This document shows, one piece after another, positions 11,627 to 30,441 of a DNA stretch of 64,000 nucleotides. Position numbers and translations under genes: made by a program. Every line of letters starts with the position of its first letter. Positions within the stretch are counted from its first letter, which is position 1. The stretch is taken from the NCBI GenBank assembly GCA_963082875.1, contig OY720097.1, forward strand, positions 12,346,501 through 12,410,500, given 5' to 3'. The notes beneath the pieces were generated by a model. It was given only the letters and a program-made list of their open reading frames with translations, was not told the origin of the DNA and searched no databases. The stretch is from Corella eumyota. Lineage: Eukaryota > Chordata > Ascidiacea > Phlebobranchia > Corellidae.

Positions 11627-13621
11627 TTTATTTAGATCTCAGTTCTTTACCTACCTGTGAAGATTCTAAAAAGTCAAATTTTATATAAAGTTTTAAAATA
11701 AATATTTTTTAATTAAAATATCAAGTCAATATTTAATTCTTCAAAAAATATAAACTATAGGCTTGCACCTACAATAATATTTTTTTGATACGCCTGAACT
11801 ATTTTTATTTTCTTTAAAAGTCATTTTAAACATTCTGCCTCTGCTAATGAAAAGTAATTTAGTAAAGATATTTACTGCCAAGATATATAGTAAGCAACAT
11901 GCATGGTAAAGTAATAACAGCAATAGAAAAAGGCGACTTGTAATGCATTTCTTTCAAGCGTTGACAAGTTAAGGATTTTAAAGAGTGATATAATAATAAT
12001 CGCCTATGATTTATATTCCTGAAGCATAATTTATAAATACTTTATAGAGTATGATTAACTAGTTATATTTTTACTTGTATTGATATGTTAGAACTATTTT
12101 TTTTTATATCTTATCAGATTGTAATAAAGTGTTAAGAATTTATGATTGATAGTGTTATATTTTCAATGTGATTAACAATTTTTTTAATAACAGAGAGTAA
12201 AATTAATCATTATTTCGTTTTACAAGTTAAATTTAAAAAGCACATTAAAGACGACATTTGTAAAGAATTTATTTGATCGTTTTTATGTAAATTACCAGCA
12301 ACAATGACAATCTAACGTACTTCTTTATATCTTTGTTTACTTTTTGGGGTGTTTTGTCATTATTATAAACCACTACACATATTCTGAACAAAGAACGTCG
12401 AGCCCATTCTGAATAATTATTACTTTGTATGTTCAGAAGCTAATATTTGGCAACTTTGCTAAGTCTATATCACAAAAATCACACGTACTTTATTACCAAT
12501 ACAAAATAGTTCAGCGATCCCGGATATAAGAAGTTGTATTGGCATAATGAAATCGCTGTTTTGAAAGTTTTAATTAATAAAAAATGGTAAGAAGTGGAGT
12601 TAGATTTTAAAAATACTGAGAATAAAATTTTATTGTACAACAAACTTGAGGTTTAAAGCACAAACAAATGAAGTGGTGCGTAAGGAGGCTGGGATATTTT
12701 CTTGTTATTGAAATTTAATATAAGGAATATCAACTATCCTATACCAATATCAACACAAAAAGTTGGTTACTTAAGTAAAGCAACAATAGTGTCTCTACTT
12801 TAAAAAATATCGCTAAAATGCGGCTTAACGTTACCAAAAACGGAGTATTTGACGTAGACACATTATTGGTCCAGCTAAATATTAAATAATGACTGACAAT
12901 AATGTTATGTAAAGGTGTTACGTTATCCTTATTGGAAAGTTTATCACTAAATACAGATAACGTTGTTAGTTTAGTTAAGTTCGTTTATTTTTTAGAGCAT
13001 GTGTCAAGAATATCGTAACACGTTAAAAAAGTTACACGCGTTTTGTAAAAGGCATTTTAAGGCCAATTAAACAGATAGTTTGGTAAACTTAATATAGTTG
13101 ACTGTAAAGTTATTTTTTAGGGTTTTAAGGTACTGGGACCATAATAAAATTTATTTAGAACGTTTAATTTTGACAATTTCATAATCTACTAATTTACTTC
13201 GACTAAAAATAGTTGGTAAAAATCGGCGATAAATAAAGATTTGACTTTTTAATTATTTATTATTTTTAGCGCAAAAATAATTACTTTCTTAAATGGCCTA
13301 AACAAAAGGAAAAATCTTTGTAAAAAATTAAGGTTTGTTTACATCAAACATGAACTGTATTGCGCAATTATAAAAAAAGACGAGTTCACGCATGATAAGA
13401 TTTCATCTATTTGCAGTTTAAACTGCACTGCGCAAAAACTTTCCAAGACAAAATAACATTTCTTATATGTAAATGCACTGTAGAAAAAGTATTGCTGTAA
13501 TAACCTTAGCGTAAGATTTTTAAGAAACTTTGCTGCGTAGTTTTGGGTTAATATAGCTTTTTTGTGGTCGAAGTCTTATAGTTGAGTTGTTTTTATCTTG
13601 TATACTTTATTGAAAACAAAT
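11627..13621. promoter_or_regulatory. 2-kb divergent upstream region of PDZ/ZM and SYT15 genes
   Basis: No coding exon is visible between the two divergent starts. The stretch is AT-rich with no named repeat. It should contain both promoters. Confidence 0.4.
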
Positions 13622-20618
<6,997 letters not shown>

Positions 20619-21302
20619 AGTTATTATTAACTCAAGTCATGACAGCAAAGTTAATAGAAAAAAAGTTTAATGTATATTGTGCCTTACGAGTAATATTGTG
20701 GATAGATGATCTGACAATGAACATAACTTTTTGCCAATCAAATTTTGGCGAAATAAACTCTTAAATTACCTCATTATTCTAACAATGAGATTCTTTGTTA
20801 AAATAGTAAGCAAGCTTAATGTGCGACAAAGTTTTATCTGTTATGGGAAGAACTTACTATCCATTACCCATTACATCCACGTGTAAAATCGATACATCTA
20901 TTGATTTTTAACAAAACATTGGCTACAAAATGCTTTGCATAAAAATGTGTTAAATTATTTTAGATTTATCACTATGTAATTACCATTAATTGTTATCTCG
21001 AACACAAGACAATGTCAAATTTTACATTTTCTAAAGTATTTGTTGGGCAAACAAATGTTTTTCGTCCGAATACAATGTTGTCATTAGTTTTACATTTGTA
21101 TAATTTGTATTAAAAACTATTGTGCCATTGCGTAGTTGTTTTTTTAATACAAAGTAATCAACAAAACGTTACTATAGACAATAGGGAGCGATTGAGCTAC
21201 TATATCCATTACTTTGCAAAGGAAAGCGTTTAACGTTTATATACAATTAAGCATAAAAGCAAATACATACTAGATCTAACACAATCATGTTGGAATTTGG
21301 TA
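20619..21302. other. Intergenic region between convergent SYT15 and GPCR genes
   Basis: 684 bases between two stop codons, AT-rich; expected to hold both 3' UTRs. No further gene seen. Confidence 0.5.
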
Positions 21303-22877
21303 TTAGTTGTTGACCACGATACCCGGAATATAATGTGGGTGATCCACGCTTTCACGTCTCCGCATTGCGGATTTGGGTCTTGGTAAAAACGGCGATTCCT
21401 TATTTTGACCATTTTGTTGTAACGTAGGACTATTATGTTCACAACCCAAAGGTTTGGGTGTATTGTTTTCGCTTGGTGGGTTAGGCTGTTGAAAGTTAGT
21501 TTCTCTTGTTTTTATGGTTGGAATGTCGCTACGTGTATTTGCAACTTGACCATAGGAGTTATTTGGACCAGCTTTTACCTTGACCTCACTGCAGCATTTG
21601 CACAATTTTTGAACTTTAGTCAAAAACTCTTTTCTGAAGCGTTCGTGCAAAAAAGCATACAGTATTGGGTCAACCGCAATTGACATATGACCAATTAACT
21701 GAAGATAAGAATATATTACTGGGTTACAGTATCCACTTAGACAAGTTTGTAAACACTGGAGTATAAAGTAAGGACCCCAAAACAGGCAAAATATTACGAC
21801 CAGGCCTATCAGCATGACCATTAATTTTCGCTGCCTTGTTCTTGACCGAGAGCTAGCTTCCAAGGACAGCATATGATCAACTTGTTGTCTTCTGGCACGA
21901 ATAAAGTGGCCAATTTTTCCATATACAATGGCTAGCACTATTAACGGCAAACCATAGGCGAATATTACTATGAATATAGAGTACACCCAGGATTGATGCA
22001 AAGACCAGGACTCCATACAAGTATTGCCTGACACTTGATAGGAAATCTGATTTTCAAATACAACAGTAGTGTAGTTCCATGGAACTACATCCAAAACTAT
22101 GATTTGTGGAATCTAAAAAAAAACACTTTTAGGCGGTTTCGTATGTTTATTGCTAAGATGTTATTTTTAAATATAACTTTCCCGGATTTACTGAATTGAC
22201 ATTATAAACATAATATAGAGTTTGGCAAACCTGCAAACAAAGCGAACAAATCCAAATGGCGGCAACCAAACCTACAACTCTTTTAGTTGAATTAAAAAAT
22301 CTAGTATTTGGATTAATAATAGCCTGGTGTCGTTCAACGCTTACAAACACCAAAGTATATATGGAGCTGACAACCGACATGCCTAAGGGTAAAAATTACA
22401 TTTAGTATACAGTACATGTATGGAGTGTTAACTAAGTATTATGTGTGATTTTTCGACGTCACATTCTACTTTACCTTGTATTGGTGGAATGGCGCGACAG
22501 AGACCTGCACTCATGGTATAGTCGTACGAGATGTTTCGTATAAAAGTCCATGCAACAGTGCAGGACAGCATAAGGTCGCTTATAGCTACTGCCATTAGAA
22601 GGTAGTTGATTGTCTTATGCAGTTTATCCGACGTTAATATAACTAGAATGACTACCAAATTTCCAAGAAATCCGATAGGTATTATGATGCTGTACATCAC
22701 GATTAAACTGGTTACAAATGCATCGGATAAATAGTTAAAATCTTCGTATTGGCAGGGGCCCAAAGACTCAGCTAATATTATTTCCAGATCTTCTGTAGTT
22801 TCATTAAAAGCATGGCTTAAAATTTGAAGGTAAGCCGGTGAAAATACCCATTCACAAGTTGGATAATGTAAAGCCAT
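21303..22877 (-). CDS. Rhodopsin-class GPCR, peptide-receptor type
   Basis: Three exons on the minus strand, 22475-22877, 22231-22382 and 21303-22112, join to 454 residues with seven membrane segments. N-terminal domain of about 55 residues with an N-glycosylation site (NETT) and Cys. TM1 GFLGNLVVILVI and TM2 NYLLMAVAISDLMLS are typical class A. The first extracellular Cys (GLCRAI) precedes TM3, and TM3 ends in SVERHQAI, an ERH form of the DRY motif. The ECL2 Cys is in GNTCMESW. TM6 is VVIFCLFWGPYF, and TM7 carries DPILYAFLHERFRKEF in place of NPxxY. A CKCC motif after helix 8 suggests palmitoylation. The long Ser/Asn/Pro-rich tail has phosphorylation potential. The overall style is that of amine/neuropeptide beta-group receptors; I cannot name the ligand. 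Confidence 0.85.
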
Positions 22878-23687
22878 TCTTACGCTTTCTTTTAAATAAA
22901 ACTTTAGGTTAGCCTACTAAACAACTAGGCATGTAAAAAAATATAACTTTGAAATTTTAAAATTTTTATTGTATAGAACATCTAAGCCCTTTTCTTAACT
23001 AGACTATAACCACACAGGCACATTAAAAATTGTAATTTACTGAAAATGTTTTTGCGAGGATTGATATTTTATGAGCGTTAATATTAGTCACCATATGTCT
23101 TTGTTGACCGAACGTCAAATTTATGGAAGATAAGTTGTTTTAAAAACATGTTTTTCGAAAGTAACTAGTCAACATCAAAAGAGAACGCCATTCCGTAAAG
23201 GAATTTATTTTACAAATGTCATGTTTTAAGCTGTAATTATTTTTAAATTGGCCATATGGGTTTGTTATAAAAGGTTAACAAATACATTTTTTTTTAAATT
23301 TTTACCTAAGTTTTTTAATATTAAAAGGGTTTGAAATACATTTTTAAAATAGAGTCTAATTTTTTTAAATTGAGTTATTTTTTTACGAGATCTCGTCGAA
23401 AACTGCCCTACTTTCCAGACTGGTACATTGGCTTAACTAAACAAGAAATGTGCAATGATGATTTTAAGCATTTTGCTCTCAGTAATACCTATTTTGGACA
23501 GGGTATCATATTTTTAAATCTAGTAAAGCTTTATTATTATATTCATGCAGTGGAAAAGTAAAAGCAAACCCTTTTATTTAAATTTTATAGATAACTATTT
23601 TTTTAAATAACAAAATTTAAAAACATAAATAAAACAATAAATAACCATGCAAACTAGTAAAATTTATAAAAGTTGTTTAAACTCGCT
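22878..23687. other. Upstream region of the GPCR and left flank of the Harbinger element
   Basis: About 800 bases, AT-rich, without a supported exon. The left end of the Harbinger element should fall here, but I could not recognise a clean terminal inverted repeat; the best partial match is near 23257-23280. Confidence 0.4.
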
Positions 23688-24758
23688 TTACTGCTCTGTA
23701 ATTTTTTTAATTTTTTGTTTGTAGTACTCTATTTTTATTTCAAGTCCTTTCATTTTTAAATCATGTTCTTTAATTTTCATTTCTTGGTCCTTTATTAGTA
23801 ACTTTTTGGTTAGTATGTGAATTTCTTTTTTATTTTCTATTTCCTGCCTTAGTAATAACATTTTTGTCTCCTCTATGTCACCAGATTCACTTTTTCTTTT
23901 TAAAGACTTTTTTTCTTCAAAATTATTTAAACAACTTCATTAGAAAAATTAATAGTCTTAACTGTATTGACAACAATATTTGTTTTTTTGCATTCACTTA
24001 CTTTGTACTTGACCAACACTATTTTTTTGTTTTTCCCCAGGTGTATCTTGTACTACATCATCTACATCATCTATGAACAGACTGGTATTACTTTTTTACA
24101 ACATAATTTAAAAATAAATATTTGTTAATCCTTTTTTTAAACTCGAACCCTTTAATGGTAATAAAATTCACAACATAAAATTTAACCTGGTAATTCTTCA
24201 CAGGCTATAAAAATGTCTCCATTGGAAGAGCATTCAGTAACAATTTGATCATGACTGGGGTCGCTACCAGTAAGATCAAGAATCGGCAAGGCATCGTCAT
24301 CAAAACTGTTATGCAGTGAATTGATTTCATTGGGAAAAAGAGCCATATATATTTAAAACAAAGTTTTGCAGGTTTGTAGTAAATTTATCATTGTGTGTTA
24401 TTTAGTTTATCATAAAAGTATAATAGTTACTCACAAATAACTTTCTGTATGAAAGGGCTAATGGGATTAGGTGGTGGGCCACCTCCTGTTCTTCTAATTT
24501 CTCTTTTATGTTCTGAAGTAACTGATTTTGCTTTCTTTTTAATATTTTTGTATAAATTTTGTAAATTTTCTGGTGTTCTATTGCACCGTATATTAATTAA
24601 ATTAAATTTTTTTGTTAAATCAACCCAAGCATTTTTTTTGCAGTTGTGGTAGACGAATTTGTTAATTTGGAAGTTATAACGGGATAAGTTTTAACTAATT
24701 CCAACAGCACTTCTCTTTCGCTTTTATCGTAGTTAAGAGTTCTAATTTTTTTATCCAT
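23688..24758 (-). pseudogene. Harbinger Myb/SANT-like DNA-binding protein, one frameshift
   Basis: ATG at 24756-24758 opens with YDKSEREVLLELVKTYPVIT, the trihelix-like Myb/SANT (MSANTD) start. The frame shifts within an 8-base A run (24632-24639 on the plus strand as T). In the next frame it continues NAWVDLTKKFN, RTPENLQNLYKNIKKKAKS and a GGGPP tail, the usual end of this domain, to TAA at 24427-24429. Downstream exons can be guessed at about 24178-24346 (acidic, MALFPNEINSLHNSFDDD), about 24000-24095 and about 23688-23920. The last encodes a Lys/Glu-rich coiled coil ending KKITEQ. In known Harbingers this partner carries the transposase into the nucleus and onto the ends. Splice sites between the later exons are uncertain. 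Confidence 0.7.
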
Positions 24759-24857
24759 TTTTTTCTTAGCTACAAAAAGATTACATAAAAAACATGAACA
24801 AAAATTATTATGCAGTTTAACTATAATAACGTAACAATTTTATCTTAAATTTAAAAA

Positions 24858-25883
24858 TTACTGAAAATAATTATTTATTATTTGGTCTCGCACAGCTCGA
24901 CCAGCCAATGATTGACTAGCTTCTTCATTTGTTTCAATTACTGGGGTTTCATCGTCATAAGGTGCCAGTTCCTCTTGCCTTGTTTTTAGTGCAAAATTAT
25001 GCAGACACATAATTGCAACAATTATAACTATTGAATTGTCCAGACGTGTCCGAAGTGGAATTGTAAGGGCTCGGAACCTTTGTTTTAAAATGCCAAAAGA
25101 CTGTTCAATTCTTGATCTTGTTTTTATGTGAGCTTTATTGTACTTTTTTTGTGGTAATGTCAAGGGATGAAGTAATGGGGTCATCAAATATTTTTTACAG
25201 GGGTAACCATTGTCACCCAACAACAGACCAGACACAAATCTATCTTCAAAATGGTCCCGAATTCTTTAATTTTCAAAAATTCGGGAGTCATGAGTCGATC
25301 CTGGCCAACGCACAACAATGTTGGTAAATACTCGGTGAGCATCACATATGGCCTGAACATTAACTGAAAAAAAAACTTTTCTGTTTCTGAACACCTCAGG
25401 AGAATCGCCACCAGGTGAAACAATAGGAATATGTGTGCCATCTATTGCCCCAACTACGTTGGGAAACCCTGAAACTTGCCCAAATTCATTCATACATGTT
25501 TGCAGAGCCAATCCATAAGGAAATGTTACAAATAAGTGTTTGCGTGAAGCAATACACTTAGAAATCCTATGTACAATAAGGCACACCGTGCATCTATGTA
25601 CCCCAACTAAATCTCCATCACTGCGTTGCAAATTCCCTGTTGCATAAAACCTAAGGGTTACCAATAGCTGCAACAATGCTGGAACACCATGGCTTCTAAT
25701 TTTTAAATTTAAATCTTGTTTGATAATGTTATAAAGTTGTAAAATGCTATTTTTATTAAATCTGTAACGCTGGACTATTTCTTTTTCTGTATATTTTTCC
25801 AGGGGATTTGTGATATCTTTTAATCGTTTTTTGGGAATTTCATAATTTGTATTTGTTATTTCAACGATTTCCAAAGTATTCAT
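24858..25883 (-). pseudogene. HARBI1-like transposase with one in-frame stop
   Basis: ATG at 25881-25883 gives 341 codons in a single frame, close to the 349 residues of HARBI1, interrupted once by TAA at 25266-25268 (context HDSRIFEN*RIRDHFEDRF). Related transposases usually have Ser at this place, so a single substitution is the simplest explanation. DDE-type catalytic signatures are all present: VGAIDGTHIPI, RWPGSTHDSRIF, LLLGDNGYP and RIEQSFGILKQRFRAL. The N-terminal helix-turn-helix-like part (RYRFNKNSILQLYNIIKQDL) and the stretch ALLQLLVTLRFYATGNLQ are also typical. Apart from the stop nothing is missing. A rescue by polymorphism or sequencing error cannot be excluded. Confidence 0.88.
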
Positions 25884-26300
25884 TTTAATAAAAAATTGCT
25901 TAACAATCGTTATTCCTATTAACAATATTTAATAACAAATTGTAACGAAAGTTTCAATAGCGTACATTTTTTTTTATAATAGTCGTCTTAAGCCTAAGCA
26001 GCCAAATAGGCTTAAGGTTCTGTTTTTAGTTTACTAACAGTAGCCAATCTTTACCAAGTCTAAATTAATAAAAAATTAATTGGTAAATTATTACTAAAAC
26101 CCTTCAAAATCACGTTTAGCCTAATTATTTACAATAACTTGAATCTCGCGCAAAAAAAGTAAACAAAGCGTCCTTGGTTACAGCGAAAGTCAACAAAAAT
26201 TGTCGTTCGCTATTTTGATTCGCTATAGCGATTTCAAACCGGTTTAAACCAGTTTTTTGACAAAAATCGCGAGTTAAACTAGGATTAGTTAAACCGAGTT

Positions 26301-26402
26301 TAACTCGACTTTAATAACACGAAAAAAATAAAAAGTTAATCGGGGATTAGTTAATCCGGGATTAAGGTTAATCGGGGATTAAGTTAACTCGACTTTAATA
26401 AC
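26301..26402. repeat. Subterminal repeat cluster of the Harbinger right end
   Basis: The 18-mer at 26301-26318 recurs at 26385-26402 (period 84). Between them lie three copies of a 15-mer of the form GTTAATCSGGGATTA at 26335, 26350 and 26367. Each 15-mer is near-palindromic, as expected for binding sites of the Myb-like partner, though that role is inference. Confidence 0.8.
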
Positions 26403-26409
26403 TCCACCC

Positions 26410-26923
26410 TTAGACAGCATTTTAATTTAATTACAGTATGCATAGTTGATTAGAGATCGGAAATAAATACAGAAACTTGCAAATCTATTTAACAGTGCAA
26501 ATGAAAATATTTTCTTCAAGTTGTTTAATGAATTTTATTTCTATTTAAGAGGGTGAATAAAACAAAATTGGAACGTGATTTGGAAAATGCAACTGCATAA
26601 TTTTAAATTTTATTAAAATGATAAAATATAATTGCAAAAGAATTAAATAAAAATTTAATTAAAGTTAACAAAATTCACACAACAATTTGGAACTATACTG
26701 AATAAAAAACAATAAAAATTAAATTAATTATAAGATTTAAAAAACAATAATTAGCTAGTAATTGTAATAACAGTACTGTAAATAAAAAAAGGAATCAACT
26801 TATTAATACGTTAGTTTAATTTATTTCGAAATTACCCAAAAACTGCCCTTAAGTTAAAAAGAAAGCAAGCAAGTAGTAGATTAACTTCAAATAATGCATT
26901 ATTATTTTAACAACATTTTTCTT
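26410..26923. other. AT-rich spacer downstream of ELOVL6
   Basis: About 500 very AT-rich bases holding the 3' UTR of the elongase gene (minus strand). AATAAA-like signals on the minus strand are frequent, so I do not choose one. No gene seen. Confidence 0.45.
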
Positions 26924-29470
26924 TTAATTGTGTCTTTGGCGTAAATGGACACCGTTTCCTTCTGCATGTAAAGATGGCTTATTCACTGAACTGGGTTCAG
27001 ATTTCAATGGATCACTGATCTGTTAATGTAAAAAAAAATATTAAGTTAAGTGTTATTTAATAACACTAACTAACTATAAAAGCTAGAACAAGTAGAATAT
27101 GCCAATTTTTTTCTGTTATAAATACCAACTTAAAATATAACATAGTTGCCCTATTAACCCAAGTATTATTTCGTAATACCTAATATTTGACCCTCGTACA
27201 AGTCCATATTTACTTTGTAATAATCAACCCACAAGTCAACATAACCTTTCTCTATATCATGATATTAGTGTGAGTTTAAAACCAGTTTTGAACAAAGTCC
27301 AAAATTTGAACTTATTATCATGCCATATTACAATGATGCAGAATTATTTGGGTTATATATATAAAGTCCAAAAACTTGGGATTAAAGATCAAGTTTTAAG
27401 CTTTTCGTTATTATTTAAGTTAAATGAAGACATATTTTAGAACAACAGTTGGTCAGTTTTTGCAAATTATTACAATTCGTCATTGGTGCCATGTTTTATT
27501 TTATTTTTTTGTTGATGCTTAACAATTATTAAAAAATGCATTTTATGTGATTTCGAAAACAATGTTTAGTTTTGCAATAGAAACAAATAATAAATAATTA
27601 ATGAATAAGGCTCTGTATGATTATATTATGTTTACAAGCAAAGACACAAAGTTTTAAATAAACGAAACCGTTTACCTTTGTTTGAGTAGGCCTTGACGGT
27701 TTTCCGAAGTAAGCACTAATAAAAAATTGAATAAAAAGGACAAGGTAGGAGCCATACATTATCCCCGAATAAAAAATATGTTCATCGGAGGATTTGCAAG
27801 AACCTTCTGAACGCCATAAGTTAACGGAGTAAACAGTTAAACATCCAATCATCATTTGAACAATCTAAAACACAAATATATTCTTTTAAAAAACTATTTT
27901 TATTAATTTATATAGTGTGTGGATTTAAAATTTGTTAACTTATTATAGTAACTGGGTATATATAGAAAATTATATTAAAAACTGTGGTTAAGGACAGTAT
28001 AATTTTGTCATTTTCAATTAATCATAAGTGTAAGATTAAAAAAGCTCATAAAAATTTACATGTGTGCTTAACTGAGTTCCACACATATAGTAAACTATGT
28101 AAAGCACTTAAATATTATCACAAATATAACGTCAACTCAAGGCTTTTTATTAATTTACAGATTAAAGATACAACTTTGGGTATGGCTTTCGAGCAAAAAA
28201 TAACCTTGAAATTTTATGTTTTATCATAATACTATCAAGGTTACCAATGCCTTGCCGTTGTATTTGATTTACTAAAAATCATTAATATTATAAAAATATA
28301 ACTTATAAATGACCTTGAGAAAAAGTTGACCTTAATTTTGCTTAAACAAATAAGGCAACAACTAACCTGTGAGGCAGTAATAAGTACAGCAATGGGCTTG
28401 GGTATCCTAATTCCAGCAGCCCTTAATGCATAGTATGTATACATCATAGCATGCACAATAAAATTCACAGTCATAAAAATACCACCGCCTGTTGAAAATA
28501 ATATTTTAATACCTCGGTTAGAGTACTTTTATAAAATTTCTTATATGTTGAATAAAATAAAATTTTATTTTTACTGCCTTATAATTTAAAGTTTGATATT
28601 GAGCACACAATAATTTTATTCAAAAAACTATCATACCTGCATATTGGCCTCCATAAGACCACCAACTGAACAGAGACACAGTAAAATGGTGATACCAATG
28701 AAGAAAAATAAGTTTTTGTTTTCGAACAACAATAAAGAAAGTATCCACTAAAAAAATAAAAAGACGTAACAAGTTAATTTTTAAATTAAAAACATTTTTT
28801 TACTAAATCTATTATTTTCATTGGGCATTATTTTTTGCTATATGCTGTTAAAAACAATACAAAAATCAATGTCAGTGCTTACAGTATTCTAATATTTTGC
28901 TAAACACAAACACAGGCCCCCAAAATCTTGTAACAGGACCGAGGTAAAACATATCACTGCAAATCACTGCCTTGAAGCCACCTTTTTCCCAAATGTGGTA
29001 CATTACGAGAATACAACGAACAGATCCAAAAATACTAAACACCGCCAATAGTAAAGACCAAATCATCATTGGTTGTCTAAGATTGTACCTTTAAAAAAAT
29101 TTAATGTTATTCAAATTTAAATATAATCTGTTGAATTTAGTAGGGCTACACAAAAAATGCACTTACTTTTGTTTATCTACCATATATCGCTTTCCAGAAA
29201 AAACTGCAGCGACATAAATTGAGGCAAATGTTAGCCCAAGGTTAATATTTTTGGTAAGCCAAATTGAAACTTCATTGCTATCAATTGTTTTTTCTATTTC
29301 CCATTCTAAATAACAATCAGAAAGTAAATAAGAATGATATATCTAATAAGTGAATTCTAATGATTAATATTCGCTTGTAAAATTAATCTTATTATAAAAT
29401 ATTAAAATAAATCAATACACTTACCAGGTACTTTTGTAATAATTTCAGAACTATTTATATCTTGAAACAT
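26924..29470 (-). CDS. ELOVL6: ELOVL6-type very-long-chain fatty acid elongase
   Basis: ER condensing enzyme that extends C12-C16 acyl-CoA with malonyl-CoA. Minus-strand exons 29425-29470, 29167-29305, 28883-29088, 28637-28747, 28367-28488, 27676-27864 and 26924-27019 join in frame to 302 residues. Family signatures are clear: [40 protein letters not shown] with the HxxHH histidine box (here encoded LDTFF), [32 protein letters not shown] and [13 protein letters not shown]. The residues around MYHIW..KGGFK and [15 protein letters not shown] match ELOVL6/3 rather than the polyunsaturated-fatty-acid elongases. The C-terminus ends HLRQRHN; the dilysine ER-retrieval signal common in elongases is absent. 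It is about 35 residues longer than human ELOVL6, mostly in a polar C-terminal tail on the last exon. Confidence 0.92.
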
Positions 29471-30441
29471 GTTGGTAGATTTAAAACCCTTATACAACAA
29501 ACAATTTATTACAAAACCTTTTCTAATTAAAAATATTTAAAGTTGATTATGCATTGGCTATTTTTGCTATCTGTTTTACATACGACCACTCTACAGTTTA
29601 AATAGTTACATTACAAAATATATGTTTTAATAAGAACTCTATATAAAATTACGTTGCGTTTCGTTGCATAACATTAACAGACATTTAATGACCTCTTTCT
29701 CAGAACTGTATGGTTAAAATACTGTGAACGGCGTTTAAATAACTTGTTTCCGAACTAAACTGGTGGTGGCCCTTGATAACTGTTACTTACTCACATGGTT
29801 ACAGCGCGAAACACACTTTATAATAAACTGGGGGAAAAATCAATGCCATTTCAGCACTTTTCTCTATTTGAACACCGAATTTTACGACGCGTTGTTTAAC
29901 GACGTCAAATTTCAAATCGTCCTACCTTTTACCACTGGGCGAGCAGTATTTGGCTGACTTCCGATTAAGTTCAATGTCAAACATAAACCTTGTCCTACAT
30001 TTAAGTTTAATTTTTTTACGCAAATATGAAAAAATACCAAAATTAAAATATGTTAAATAAAATACGCGCTGTTATTACAGGCCTGTGTTTATTTCAAAAC
30101 ATAACGAATTTACTTAAACGAAAATTTAAATGTAAAAAATATATACTTCACCAAAATTTTTATTCAATCAAAACTTTAAAAATTTGCAGGAGGTTGGACC
30201 CCTGCTTCTTCGTAAAGTTTTCTCATCTGCTGTTTAAAAAAGCCTCGCCTTGCCACTATTCTTGAAATGTGTCTAAAATAAAGAAAATGTAAACGCATGC
30301 GTTAAGTTTGTTCAAATTTTGTGGAGTGTATATATAAGTCAAAGAAGCCCATATTTAGGAAGGAAATATAACAATTTCCTGTAAATGGTAAATAGCTTTA
30401 CACAACACAATCATGTTTATCGTTCCTAAAAAGCCTTGACT
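29471..30441. other. Spacer between ELOVL6 and the tetraspan gene
   Basis: About 970 bases containing the ELOVL6 promoter and 5' UTR on the right side of its start, and the 3' UTR of the next minus-strand gene. Small ORFs here have no recognisable family. Nothing else seen. Confidence 0.45.

Larger units (their letters stand above)
23688..26409 (-). mobile_element. PIF/Harbinger DNA transposon
   Basis: The element carries both genes typical of the superfamily, a HARBI1-like transposase (24858-25883) and a Myb/SANT-like protein (23688-24758), both on the minus strand. The right end is visible: read inward on the minus strand it begins GGGTGGAGTTATTAAAG at 26409, next to a TTA (26410-26412) that would fit the 3-bp target duplication of this superfamily. 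Just inside are three near-identical 15-mers (26335-26349, 26350-26364, 26367-26381), and an 18-base end motif occurs twice (26301-26318 and 26385-26402). The left end is not resolved; the start given is the last coding base. One stop codon and one homopolymer frameshift are the only lesions I see, so the copy looks young. Confidence 0.85.

Noticed and set aside
23257-23285. GGGTTTGTTATAAAAGGTTAAC as the left end of the Harbinger element
   Set aside because: Only a loose match to the right end, and the flanking bases do not give the same TTA duplication; left unresolved.
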